From Odiellus spinosus (taxonomy: Eukaryota > Arthropoda > Arachnida > Opiliones > Phalangiidae), in assembly GCA_963920705.1 (NCBI GenBank), contig OY987226.1, forward strand, positions 30,670,424 through 30,734,423: a stretch of 64,000 nucleotides of DNA, written 5' to 3'. Both the position numbers and the translations under genes were made by a program. Positions within the stretch are counted from its first letter, which is position 1, and each line of letters opens with the position of its first letter. This document shows, piece after piece, positions 22,414 to 31,687 of the stretch. The notes beneath the pieces were generated by a model. The model was given only the letters and a program-made list of their open reading frames with translations. It was not told the DNA's origin and did no database searches.

Positions 22414-24838
22414 GATTTTTGCTTATGCCAAAGACTATTGCTAGCGCTTCTTTCTCGATTTGAGGATAATTTCTTTCTGTCGTGGTTAATGACCGAGAAG
22501 CGTAAGCAATTGGCTTTTCATGGCCATCAATCGAGTGTGAGAGAACGCTGCCGATACCCACTGGCGAAGCGTCGCAAGAGAGGTAGAGTGGTAGTGACGG
22601 GTCGTAATGTACAAGAAGTTTGTGGGATGTTAAGCAAGTTTTAGCTTCAGTGAATGCCGTTTGTTGCGTTTTTCCCCAATGCCAAGGTGATCCTTTGGTT
22701 AAAAGGTTGTAAAGAGGAGCGAGGCGTGTAGCGTTATTGGGTATAAATTTTGTGTAATAATTTACGAGACCAATAAAAGCTCGTAGTTCTTCAACATTCT
22801 TAGGTGCTGGAGCGTTTTTTACAGCTAGGAGTTTTCCTTCTTGAGGGTGTACGCCTTTCGCGTCCAAAACGTAGCCAAGAAAATCGAGAGAGGTTTGAAG
22901 AAATGTGCATTTGTGTTTGTTGAGTTTTAATCCTGCTTCTTCCAAGATTGAGAAAACTCTGTCTAGTTGTTCTAGGTGGATTGGTATAGTTTCGGCACCT
23001 AGTAGAATATCGTCCAAGAATGGAGATATTTTGTCTTCATTGCGAAAAAGACTTTCCATATATTTTTGGAAAACAGCCGTTGCCGAGGAGACTCCGTATG
23101 GAAGGCGGTTATATTTGTAGAGACCCATCACTGTGTTTACTACAACTAACTCCTTAGATTGTTCGTCAAGTTCTAACTGACTATAAGCCTCTCGTAAGTC
23201 TAACCGTGAGAATATCTTGCATCCCGTCATTTTGGAGAAAATATCATTGGCTCGAGGTAGAGGATATTTATCCGCGTCGATGGCAGTGTTTGCTGTTAGT
23301 TTGTAATCACCGCAAAGTCTAACTGAACCGTCCGGCTTCATTACTGGGACAACTGGCGCGGCATAATCTGCGAAGGGTATTGAAGTGATAATTCCAGCTT
23401 TTTCCAGTCTGTCGATTTCGTTCTCGACCTTTTCTTTGATGGCGTATGGTAACGACCTCTGCTTGAAGAAGCGAAGTACTGCGTCAGGCTTCTTGTGTAA
23501 ATGTACCTTGACACCTTTCAAAAGGCCAAGGCCGGGAGCGAAAATATCTTGGTGTTTCTCCAAAATTGAATTTAGTGTTAGTTCTTGAGTTTCGGTGTGG
23601 TGTGATAAGCTGTCCAAAACTTGTAGCGTTGAGAAAATCCACTTTCGGCCACAGAGACTAGGTCCATCCCCTTTTGCGACAGCTAAGGGTAAGTAAGCCG
23701 TCTTGCCGTCGTAGTCTATGTTAACCCGTGAGATACCTAACATGTCAAGTTTGTGTTTCGTAAAGGCTCGGAGGTTGCGTGTGAAAGGTTGTAGTGGTTC
23801 TGTGTCTGGAATCTTTCTGAAAGTGTTTTCCGAAACTATGGAATACCCAGAACCAAGGTCAATCTCGAAGCGAAGTTCCTTTTGATTTACGTGACATGTC
23901 ATATAACACGGTTCGGGAACGGCCATAATGTCGTCATGTTCTGTTGATGAAGTTCCATCATCGATGTGATTGAAACCTGTACCTTGTTCGTCATAGAGTT
24001 GATACTCCGGCTCAGCAATGTGGTGAGCTTTCGGTCGTGACGATGTAGCGCTAGATAAACAAACTCTAGAGAGATGTCCAATTTTTTTACATGTTGAGCA
24101 TTTAGCGTTTTTGTAAGAACAATCTTTAGTGCTATGATCTTTGGTTCCACAACGAAAACAACGTCCGTTGTGTCGAGTTGGTTTATCAAAATCCTTTGAT
24201 GCTGACGGAGGATGTTGAGTTTTTCCTTTTCCTCCGAATGAGCGAGAGCCGGTTTTCTTCGTGGACCCAGTGTGGTGTATTTGTTGCGTGGTTTCTGAGT
24301 TGAAGTGTTTCATGTCCGACGTGTCTTTAGCGGCTATTTCAATGTTTTCTGCGAGCTTGATAGCTTGATTGAGCGTGAGGCTATCTTCTTCCAAGAGGCG
24401 ATTTTGCATTTGCTCATTTTGGATACCGCAGACGAAACGGTCTCTGATCATAAGATCGAGTGTGGTTTGGAAGTTGCAGTGTTCTGATAAACGCTTGAGT
24501 TCCGCTACAAAGTCTCTAACCTTCTCGTTTGGTTTGCGGTTACGACTGTAAAACTTGAATCTTTGTGTGATTTCTCTCGGTTTGGGGTCGTAATGTGATT
24601 TTAACGCGTCAGTTAGTTCCTGTAACGTTTTAGATGATGGTTTATCAGGAACCATTAAAGCTCTCAGCCGTTTATAAACCTCTGTGCCAACACAGGTTAA
24701 GAGAATCGCTATCTGTTGAGGCTCATCCTTGATCTTATTAGCCGTGAAGTAATGTTCCAACCTTTCATAATACGAAGTGAAATTTTCCTCTTTGGGATTG
24801 AATTGAGTACACTGACCGTATGTAGTGGCGTGAGACAT
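22241..24838 (-). CDS. gag-pol: Gag-Pol, first frame: Gag, zinc knuckles, protease, RT, RNase H
   Basis: The likely start is MSHATTYGQ at 24838; the frame is open a further 20 codons upstream. The Gag matrix/capsid part is followed by two CCHC knuckles, CFRCGTKDHSTKDC and CSTCKKIGHLSRVC. The protease region reads FEIDLGSGYS, with Leu where the usual Asp-Thr-Gly triad has Thr. RT motifs include KPDGSVRLCGDY, FSRLDLREAYSQLEL and the catalytic FLDD. RNase H shows LSCDASPVGIG. After about SFTLV the frame drifts into nonsense until a stop at 22241, while the next frame takes over. The break is one surplus base in the TAAACC run at about 22377-22382 (plus strand). Confidence 0.92.
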   Translation of the reverse strand: MSHATTYGQCTQFNPKEENFTSYYERLEHYFTANKIKDEPQQIAILLTCVGTEVYKRLRALMVPDKPSSKTLQELTDALKSHYDPKPREITQRFKFYSRNRKPNEKVRDFVAELKRLSEHCNFQTTLDLMIRDRFVCGIQNEQMQNRLLEEDSLTLNQAIKLAENIEIAAKDTSDMKHFNSETTQQIHHTGSTKKTGSRSFGGKGKTQHPPSASKDFDKPTRHNGRCFRCGTKDHSTKDCSYKNAKCSTCKKIGHLSRVCLSSATSSRPKAHHIAEPEYQLYDEQGTGFNHIDDGTSSTEHDDIMAVPEPCYMTCHVNQKELRFEIDLGSGYSIVSENTFRKIPDTEPLQPFTRNLRAFTKHKLDMLGISRVNIDYDGKTAYLPLAVAKGDGPSLCGRKWIFSTLQVLDSLSHHTETQELTLNSILEKHQDIFAPGLGLLKGVKVHLHKKPDAVLRFFKQRSLPYAIKEKVENEIDRLEKAGIITSIPFADYAAPVVPVMKPDGSVRLCGDYKLTANTAIDADKYPLPRANDIFSKMTGCKIFSRLDLREAYSQLELDEQSKELVVVNTVMGLYKYNRLPYGVSSATAVFQKYMESLFRNEDKISPFLDDILLGAETIPIHLEQLDRVFSILEEAGLKLNKHKCTFLQTSLDFLGYVLDAKGVHPQEGKLLAVKNAPAPKNVEELRAFIGLVNYYTKFIPNNATRLAPLYNLLTKGSPWHWGKTQQTAFTEAKTCLTSHKLLVHYDPSLPLYLSCDASPVGIGSVLSHSIDGHEKPIAYASRSLTTTERNYPQIEKEALAIVFGISKNRDYILGRSFTLVYRSSTSRSHLLRNQACPSHSRCTSTKMGTHAGFLSIQNHLQKGHP

Positions 24839-24983
24839 CGTAAAGCTTCGGAGGCAGGCGGAGCGTGGCTTGAATAAGGCTTGAAAGGCGTAGAGCAAAG
24901 CTTGAAGCAGATAGCGGAAAGCTGAAAATCGGGTTAGAGAGGGGAAACTTGCGTCCTTGTAGATCCCATCTCCGTCGCCATTC

Positions 24984-25235
24984 TGTTGTGTTTGTGGGAG
25001 TAATGTAACCAGTAGATAATACGTTTAATTTACTATATTTATTAATAACTTAGTTACATATCTTTTTCTACAACAGACGTTCATTTTACGCGACTTGTCT
25101 GTTTCCTCTCTCTCTCTCTTTTTTGGGTCAATTCCCACTTTTTAGTTTTGGTTTTGAACTCACTTTCTTCAGAGAGTAGCGACACCTGATGCTTACAGGG
25201 CGTAACTTTAGCGCGCGATATTCGAATCTATTACA
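24984..25235 (-). repeat. 5' LTR of the Mag-like element, followed by the primer-binding site
   Basis: It differs from the 3' LTR at two sites (CAACAGACG versus CAAGAGACG, and TTCTTCAGAG versus TTCTCCAGAG). On the minus strand the LTR is followed after two or three bases by TGGCGACGGAGATGGG (24966-24981), the expected place and TGG start of a tRNA primer-binding site; I do not assign the tRNA. Confidence 0.9.
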
Positions 25236-25394
25236 CAAACTAAACGGCGGTTATTCCGGTCTACACTTGCTTGCTTATTCCATGACGTACGGCGCGAAGG
25301 TAGAAGCGCGCGAACGCCGGAGCTAAGGGGTCACAAAAAGGGGAAAACACAGCGCTCTAGACCCGGCAATCCTAACCATCGTTTCAATAGAAAA

Positions 25395-25653
25395 ACGAAC
25401 AGTCGGCGCCTCCATCTAACATACTTCCTCCAAGATCACCCGAAGCAGATTACCACCGGGCTAGTATAGCCCTGTCTATTTATACAGGTTAAAACAGAGA
25501 CATCAGTTCAGTTCTATAACAAAACAGTGGCGCCCTCCATAGGTTTCCTCAAGGGTTCAAATTATGATAAAGTCCCATTTAACAGCATGCCGTTCATGAA
25601 CCTAGGTAAGCTTTTGGTCTTTCGTTAAAGATAAAAAAAGGGTCCCCATTACA
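25395..25653 (-). repeat. LTR fragment in reverse orientation (TGTAATGGGGACCC family)
   Basis: Read on the minus strand from 25653 it begins TGTAATGGGGACCC and shares about 130 bp with the LTR at 30014 (AAAGCTTACCTAGGTTCATGA, CCCTTGAGGAAACCT). Further on is TGTATAAATAGACAGG, a plausible TATA box (about 25467-25483). It ends abruptly against integrase sequence at 25654, so a related element or solo LTR inserted, or recombined, in the opposite orientation. Confidence 0.6.
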
Positions 25654-26460
25654 AGGTCATAGAGGTAGAACCTCTAGCTCTGCCAAAATTAGGGCTCGTT
25701 ATTATCATCCTCAATTGTACATCCTGGTAAAGAAATATGTTAAGGAATGCGAAGTTTGTCCACGATGCAAGAGCAGAAATACAAAGCGTCCAGGTCTTAT
25801 GATCCCCTCGTATAAAATACACCCAGGATATTTAGTGGAAATAGATATTACGGGTCCATTACCCTGTACTAAAAATCAGAATCGATTCCTGGTAGTAATG
25901 GTCGATTATTTTACGAAATATGTTGAAGTTTTTCCCGTCAGAAGCATTACAGCTCCAATATTGTGAAAAGTGTTGCTCCAATATATTTCTAGGCATGGTA
26001 CTATGGCTGCCATTTTATCAGACAATGGGACCCAATTTATATCTAACCTTTGGAAACAATTATGTCATAAGTTGAAGATTAAAGTATAATTTACTTCTCC
26101 TTATCATCCCCAGGCCAATATGACTGCACGAGTAAATAGAGTTATGGGTGAAATCATGAGTATATATACAGGAAATGTACATATAATATGGGATGAACAT
26201 TTACCATTGATTCAGTTAGCTATTAATAGTACAGTACACGCATCTACTGGTTATTCCCCTTTTTATCTCCACCAAGGTTATGAACCCACGTTACCCTGGG
26301 ATGAAAGAAGTTTTGAGTCCCAATTAATGTAGAAACTGTTTTAGAGTATGGAAAAGGACCTATATATGACTGGCAAATAGCTATAGATTTCGCACAGGAA
26401 ATAAATAAACTAGCTAGCATGAAACAGAAGTATTTTTATGATAGAAACTATACCAGCGGA

Positions 26461-27210
26461 CAGGGTTGGCAAAAACAGAGTTTTTTTTTAAAAAAACAAA
26501 AATCATGTTTTTTTTTGTTTAAAACACGAAAAATTGTTTTAAACTGTTTTTAAATGAGACCAAAAAAAAACACAAAAAAACAGTTTAAAACATGTTTTTA
26601 AACACGTTTAAAACACTATGTACATGTATTTTCATCTATTTAGAAGGCCGCTTAAGGCGCCACTATTAGAAGTAAGGCAACTTTAGTTTTGGTTTTAGAA
26701 TCCATAGACATAACTTTTGGTTTTAGAATCTAGAGAAAGAATACACATTTTGCCTTAAGCGTAATAGAAAAAGGTTCCAAAAGCGCCTGCTGTTTTCAGG
26801 TTTAGTGTATTCCTAAAATAACTAATTAATAACTTAATTTACTGTTACTATGAGTTCGGTCGGTCGGAGAAAAGACCCAGTTTGGGTATATTATAACCAT
26901 GTAGAACCAAATGAAAAATGTAAAAGCTCTAGAGCTAAATGCAAGAAGTGTGGTACAGAGGTAGTCGGGCTAGTTGCTCGAATGAAGTCACATTTAGTTA
27001 AGAGCCTCACAAAGATTAAATGTTCAATAATATGGAAATGAAACTACTTTAAAAAACTTATTTTAAACACAAAAACATTCCTTAAAAAAAACATGTTTTA
27101 AACAATTTGTTTAAAACGTTTTAAACAAACCAAAAAAAAACCTTGATGGTTGTTTAAAACATGTTTAAAACAAATGTTTTAAACATTTTGTTTAAAACTT
27201 GCCAACCCTG
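26461..27210 (+). mobile_element. hAT derivative, TSD CCAGCGGA
   Basis: The ends are CAGGGTTGGCAA and its inverse, TTGCCAACCCTG. The 8-bp duplication CCAGCGGA lies at 26453-26460 and 27211-27218. Subterminal regions are full of GTTTAAAAC-type motifs in both orientations. It interrupts the integrase C-terminal region of the older Gypsy element. At 750 bp it lacks the transposase core. Confidence 0.93.
26850..27041 (+). pseudogene. BED zinc-finger fragment of a hAT transposase
   Basis: A 63-codon frame starting MSSVGRRKDPVWVYY, with CKKCGTEVVG and RMKSHL, matches the N-terminal BED finger of hAT transposases (aromatic pair, CxxC, H). The DDE and dimerisation parts are absent, so it is the relic of an internally deleted element. 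It might still bind element ends. The fourth zinc ligand is not obvious after the His. Confidence 0.75.
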
Positions 27211-27956
27211 CCAGCGGAGAACTTGAAGTGGGTCGGTTAGTATGGAAGTTGGGTCATAGATTGTCAAATGCTGCTGCCAAGTTTTCTGCTAAGTTTGCAC
27301 CTCATTGGGAAGTCCTTTTCGTATTGTTGAAAAGATTTCCGCAGTGAGTTATGTAATTATAGAGATGAGTACTGGAGCCCTTGCTGGCACCTGGCACATG
27401 GCACATTAATCAATTAAAATTATATATGTGTACGGCTTCCCTAGACACACAGGAAGTCTTAGAACCTCAGATTATCCCAACCGTTGTAATAGAACCAGTT
27501 GTAGAAGAACCTCCCGTCGACCCAGATCAAACTTTTTTGATGTTTCCTCCAGCCAGAATTGCTCCCACTGATATCGCCGATGATTCAGAATTATTAGAAG
27601 TTATTGTAGTACAGGATAATACAGTACCGGAATCCGTAGAACAAATAGAATCTTCCTCGTCCCATATTTTAACCCAATAGATACCAGTTTAGATACTTCA
27701 AATATAACCGATTCAGATGAGCCTTTGAATGACAGAAATATAAATGATCAAGTGGGTAGCTCTATAGTTATCGAGGAACCTTCTAGTGGAAGTGAGAATG
27801 AGGAAATTCCTCGTTATTATTTATGGTCAATTGTCAGATTTTCTAATCCCCTTATAGAAGAGATACCGGTTGATTTAAACCCAGTAGTTGATCCACAACC
27901 CCTTGTTGTTAATACTGACCCTGTTGTAGCTACAAGTATGGGAGAAATGGATAATC

Positions 27957-28160
27957 CATTGTTAAAAGCTTTTTCTTACGGTTGGCATAGGGAAGTGGTA
28001 TTCCGTAGATCCCAAGTTTCGCGTCTTGGAGACGTACATTATTATACCCCGGGACCTAATGTTAGAAAATCACGTTCATTTCCTGATATTGAAGAATATC
28101 TCTTATTACATGCAGTTGCACCCCAGATTCTAAATAGGTCTAACTTTTCAATGAAAACTA
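27957..28160 (+). other. MBD/TAM-like domain segment
   Basis: The segment reads as an uninterrupted domain of about 68 residues within a 151-codon open frame (27725-28180), even though neighbouring pol is broken. Conserved positions seen are the GW pair, the basic RREV-like strand, the D-V-x-Y-Y strand, P-G turn, RS and the closing Y-L helix. MBD folds read methylated CpG; TAM versions (BAZ2 family) bind nucleic acid more broadly. Assignment is by eye. Confidence 0.75.
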
Positions 28161-28232
28161 TACCTATTGCTTATCCCTAATATGAATCTGTATGCCATTC
28201 GTGATTTTATTGTTGTCCATATATTTTTATAG

Positions 28233-29731
28233 ATGCATTTATCTAGAGGGTCTTATCGAGGAGGCCTGTCTCCTTCTAGGAGTCGTACAACGTTGCATTC
28301 TAACATTGATATGGAACAAGAGTCATTCGATGCACTTAAGAGAATTCAAATATTAGAAACCAAACTACCAAGTACCCCTTCATCGAGTGAAACCCATTTG
28401 AAGGAAGAATCTTCAGTAGCTCTTAATTCAGCAAAGAGTCTTTCCAGCCAAAACCCATCGAAAGATGAACCTTCATTACCGCTTAATTCAGAAGAAAGTA
28501 GTTCAAGTCAATCTCAACTGACGGAGGACTCTTCATTACCGCTCAATTTGGTAGAAGAAAGCATTTCAAGTCAAACCCAAATGAAGGAAGAATCTTTAGT
28601 AGCGCTTAATTCAACAGAGAATCTTTCAAGTCAAACCCCATTGAAAGATGGACCTTCATTATCGCTCAATTCCGAAGAATAAAGTATTTCTAGTCATCAA
28701 CAGTCGAATGACAATGAAACTTTATTGTCTGTAGGAGTCTGTAAGGAACTTAGTCGCGATTCTGGAAAAGAAGAGGTAAGTTCCATTTGCTCCCAAACCG
28801 TTCTGTCCCCTTCAGATGGAAGTGTTTCACAGGACATTATTGGTTATGCTCACCCTGAGCCTAAAAACGTTTCGCCCACTCATTCTTTATCAGTGCAGGA
28901 TAACCCTATCCTTTATGTGGATATTTAATTTTCGTTAGGACTATTTTCCCATGAAAATAAAGTAACGATACCCTTTCATAAATATGTTGAAACACATCCC
29001 CACTTATTCCCCGGCATCTTTGAAGGGTGTGTTGTTCACGTGGGAGCTAAACCGGACGATTTAACTTCATCTCATCTTCTTCAGTATGGCAAGACCTCGG
29101 GTGTTTATATGGTTGTAGGAATTTCCCCAATGTTCGCTCGAGCCTTTTGTAGTCGGGATATGGGTCCCTTAGTCAGAGAAAGTTTGGGGTAGGCTGGAGT
29201 TCGGGAAATTGGAAATATTGGCCTCGATTATACCCAGACCGTACTAGCCTCATGTTCCAAAATCCAGCAGGAAGTGGCTTTCCGTAAACAACTAGTAATA
29301 GCCGAGGAACGGGGACAACCTGTGTTTGTCCACTGTAGTCAAGCGTTTAATGAGTGTATAACAATCCTTCAACACGAATTGCCTAGTAACCACCCTATTA
29401 TTATTCTTACTTTTTGGGCAATATATTCCATGCCCGTCAATTTTTGAGTTCCTTTTCAAGGGTTTATTTTCCTTTCAGTCCACTGTTAGCTAGGTTTAAC
29501 ACTGTTGCCACCAGAGTAGCCCTACGACAAATCCCCATTAATCGTATCTTGGTAGAATATAATGCCCCGATGATAAAAACCATTGGTCTTCCATTACCTG
29601 AAAATACTCCTAGTACCTTGGGGGTAATTCACCCTTTACTCCACCTTATGGCTGAGATCCGTAAGGAGTCGGTATCCCAATTTGCTTACCATATTCGCGA
29701 TAATACCTCTAGGGTTATTGGAGTTAAATAG
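28233..29731 (+). pseudogene. ORF3 in env position: SR-rich start, peptide repeats, TatD-like nuclease domain
   Basis: The ATG at 28233 directly follows a good splice acceptor (TATTTTTATAG). Residues 1-20 are Ser/Arg/Gly-rich (SPSRSR). 28380-28682 encodes five repeats of about 20 residues with LKEESS-ALNS cores. After stops at 28680 and 28926 the same frame gives a TatD-like fold: VVGISPMFA, REIGNIGLDY, QLVIAEERGQPVFVHC; after a shift near 29410 it continues as PINRILVEYNAP, ENTPSTL and an AEIRKESVSQFAYHIRDNT tail. The Glu of GEIGLDY and the His of V-x-H-C are kept. The GIHPH pair and the Asp of ETDAP are changed. An in-frame stop at 29190 interrupts it. TatD enzymes are metal-dependent nucleases; this copy is decayed. 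Confidence 0.75.
28380..28682 (+). repeat. Five in-frame 60-66 bp repeats in ORF3
   Basis: Units encode variants of SSQTQLKEESSLPLNSEE. Reading frame is kept through all five, and synonymous changes are scattered, which favours a once-translated repeat over a random minisatellite. The composition (Ser/Glu/Leu) suggests a flexible or coiled linker. Confidence 0.7.
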
Positions 29732-30013
29732 ATTTCTTTAATTACATTTTTTGTTGGACATTGTTTAGTCTTTCTCCCATCTTGCGGTTTGCTTCATTTT
29801 TTTTTTACTGCTCACTGTGCGGTTTCTTTTGTTTTGATAATCGGGTTACTTTCGTTCCTACTACCACGCTTTAATTTTTTTTCATGATGTTGTGTTTTCC
29901 TCGATTTTTGTAATTGTGTTTTCTCTCATATTAAACCCCTGATAACCTTCCTTGTTGTTTTTTTTTTTCTTTCCCTTTCCTGTGATCTTCCATTATTTGT
30001 GGCGGGTGGGTAT
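29732..30013 (+). other. Untranslated 3' region of the TatD/MBD Gypsy element with polypurine tract
   Basis: T-rich sequence with no frame. It ends GTGGCGGGTGGGTAT immediately before the LTR, a plausible, slightly degenerate polypurine tract. Confidence 0.5.
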
Positions 30014-30389
30014 TGTAATGGGGACCCTTTTTATAACCTTTATAATGAAAGATCCAAAGCTTACTTAGGTTCATGACCTGCATGCTATGAAATGGGGTTC
30101 ATTCATGGTATCAACCCTTGAGGAAACCTCCTAATGAGGGCGTTGCCGAGGGATCACATGGCCTTAATAGATATCATGTGACACCCAATGGAAGCCTCTA
30201 TATACTACAGGGATGAACCTTCATGAGGGGGGATTCTAGCGGACGACCCAGAGAAGAACTCAGGATCTCTTGTTGACCATTATATTAAATACTTTAACTT
30301 TGATTTGTAACCCATCGTAATTACTTTATAGATTATTAAACCAGTTTATAATAATTAAACCAGTTATAATATATTATTGTGAAACCGCA

Positions 30390-31687
30390 CTTATAAGTGT
30401 CTATAAAAAGATCATTGAATATCTGGATACGAGTAATTACGCGCTTGGAGTGTTTTTAGATCTCCGGAAAGCCTTCGATATGGTGCACCACGAGCGATTG
30501 TTAGACAAATTGGAGAGGCTAGGTATTAGAGGTAGCGGCTATAATTGGTTGAGATCCTTCTTAAAACTTCGCTATACGCAAACAAAACTGAACAACGTCA
30601 TATCCGGACAACAAATAGTTATTAAAGGTGTCCCGCAGGGATCGGTACTATCACCTTTATTATTTAATCTATATGTTAATGATATCACGTATATATCTGA
30701 AAGCAATATTTTCACATTATACGCTGATGATACCCTAATCCTGGAGGGAGGCCCAGACCTGGAAAAGATTATAGATAGAATTAATCTTTATATGGATAAA
30801 ATTAAAACCTGGCTTGAGGATAATTTCTTAAGGTTGAACGAAGACAAAACCGTGTATATGATTTTCAATAACGTAAATACAACACGTTGCTGTCAGAATT
30901 CTGTTAAATTTGGAAACACTATCCTCAAAGAAGTTAAACTTTTTAAATATCTTGGCCTATGGTTTGACCCACATTTAAAATGGAATCATCACGTTGATGA
31001 GGTTTCTAAAAAAATAACGTATAGCGCTTATTTAATTTATAGTAACCGAATGATATTAAATCAGAGATTAAAACGGCTCCTATACTATGCCCTTATGCAC
31101 TCCCACTTAAGTTATTGCCTGACAATTTGGGGAAATACATCTAAGGGCAATTTAAACCGTCTCCTTGTAATCCAAAAAAGGACTTTAAGAACGATGGTGA
31201 ATGAAAAATTTCTGGCACATACATACCCGATCTTCCTGGGCCTTAAAATTCTACCAATTCACCAACTTTGCGATTTTTTCGCGCTTATTTTTATCTTTAA
31301 GTCTTTGGCTTCTCAGATGTATAATCCCTTCGAATATAGTAGACTCTCAATATATTTCACCCGTAAAAAGCATATCCTCCACGTTCCTTTTGCCCGGACC
31401 TCTTTAAAACTAAAATCAATTTTTTGCTATGGTGTCAATTTATATAATGAACTTAATCCACCAATATCAATAAATTTAGAACGCTTTAAGGTTATAGTCC
31501 GAAATTTCCTTGTAATTAAGAATTTGTTCTAGTATTTAATTTCTAATGTTTTTTGGATTTTATTTTATTTTATATTTAATACAACTAATTTAGAAACAGA
31601 AGATTTGTGGCATAAAAGTCGTTATCGACTTAGCCATGTTCCGCGAAATTTACCTGTATAATATAATGAAAATAAATTATTATTATA
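30390..31687 (+). mobile_element. 5'-truncated non-LTR retrotransposon (LINE) in the LTR
   Basis: It begins inside the RT domain and ends with a short 3' UTR and an AATAAATTATTATTAT tail, typical of target-primed insertion. The precise target duplication is not clear. Confidence 0.8.
30450..31532 (+). CDS. LINE reverse transcriptase, C-terminal half, open frame
   Basis: An uninterrupted 360-codon frame, also open upstream to about 30393 (SVYKKIIEYLDTSNYALG). RT motifs are LDLRKAFDMVHHERL, GVPQGSVLSPLLFNLYVND, the catalytic YADD and a following LNEDKT. The thumb-like region (YLGLWFDPHLKW, HSHLSYCLTIWG) continues to the stop. The Jockey/CR1 group is likely. The endonuclease and ORF1 are lost through 5' truncation. 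No frameshifts are seen, so the insertion is younger than the LTR element it splits. The annotated ATG is internal to the domain. Confidence 0.9.
   Translation: MFLDLRKAFDMVHHERLLDKLERLGIRGSGYNWLRSFLKLRYTQTKLNNVISGQQIVIKGVPQGSVLSPLLFNLYVNDITYISESNIFTLYADDTLILEGGPDLEKIIDRINLYMDKIKTWLEDNFLRLNEDKTVYMIFNNVNTTRCCQNSVKFGNTILKEVKLFKYLGLWFDPHLKWNHHVDEVSKKITYSAYLIYSNRMILNQRLKRLLYYALMHSHLSYCLTIWGNTSKGNLNRLLVIQKRTLRTMVNEKFLAHTYPIFLGLKILPIHQLCDFFALIFIFKSLASQMYNPFEYSRLSIYFTRKKHILHVPFARTSLKLKSIFCYGVNLYNELNPPISINLERFKVIVRNFLVIKNLF

Larger units (their letters stand above)
20330..25235 (-). mobile_element. Ty3/Gypsy retrotransposon, Mag-like, TSD CAAAC
   Basis: Two 252-bp LTRs (20330-20581 and 24984-25235) differ at only two positions I can find. 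CAAAC flanks the element on both sides (20325-20329 and 25236-25240). Coding is on the minus strand. The order Gag, two zinc knuckles, protease, RT, RNase H, integrase without an env ORF, and the style of the integrase, fit the Mag clade (K02A2.6-like proteins). It lies within older LTR-element remnants. Near-identical LTRs and an almost open coding region point to a recent insertion. Confidence 0.93.
25656..28182 (+). pseudogene. pol: Gypsy pol remnant: integrase, acidic linker and MBD/TAM-like domain
   Basis: Decayed integrase starts at GHRGRTSSSAKIRARYY and CEVCPRC (zinc-binding), then VEIDITGPL and LSDNGTQF (two catalytic Asp). The Glu region reads PQANMTARVNRV, where the Glu is replaced by Ala. 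A hAT element splits it at 26461-27210. It resumes with LEVGRLVW and GTWHINQLK, the usual integrase C-terminus. The frame then continues into a Glu/Pro/Val-rich linker (27430-27670) and, after one shift near 27670, a domain at about 27957-28160: YGWHREVVFRRSQ, DVHYYTPG, RKSRSFPDIEEYL, then NRSNFSMKTIPI. GW-RE-V, DV-YY-P-G, RS and YL are the signature of MBD; the last part resembles the TAM extension of BAZ2 proteins. Stops and shifts make it a pseudogene. Confidence 0.8.

Noticed and set aside
22438-24551. Small plus-strand frames over the Mag-like element
   Set aside because: Antisense shadows of the gag-pol gene.
30450-31532. Group II intron or bacterial retron reverse transcriptase
   Set aside because: Motif spacing, the thumb-like tail and the AATAAATTATTATTAT 3' end are those of an animal LINE.
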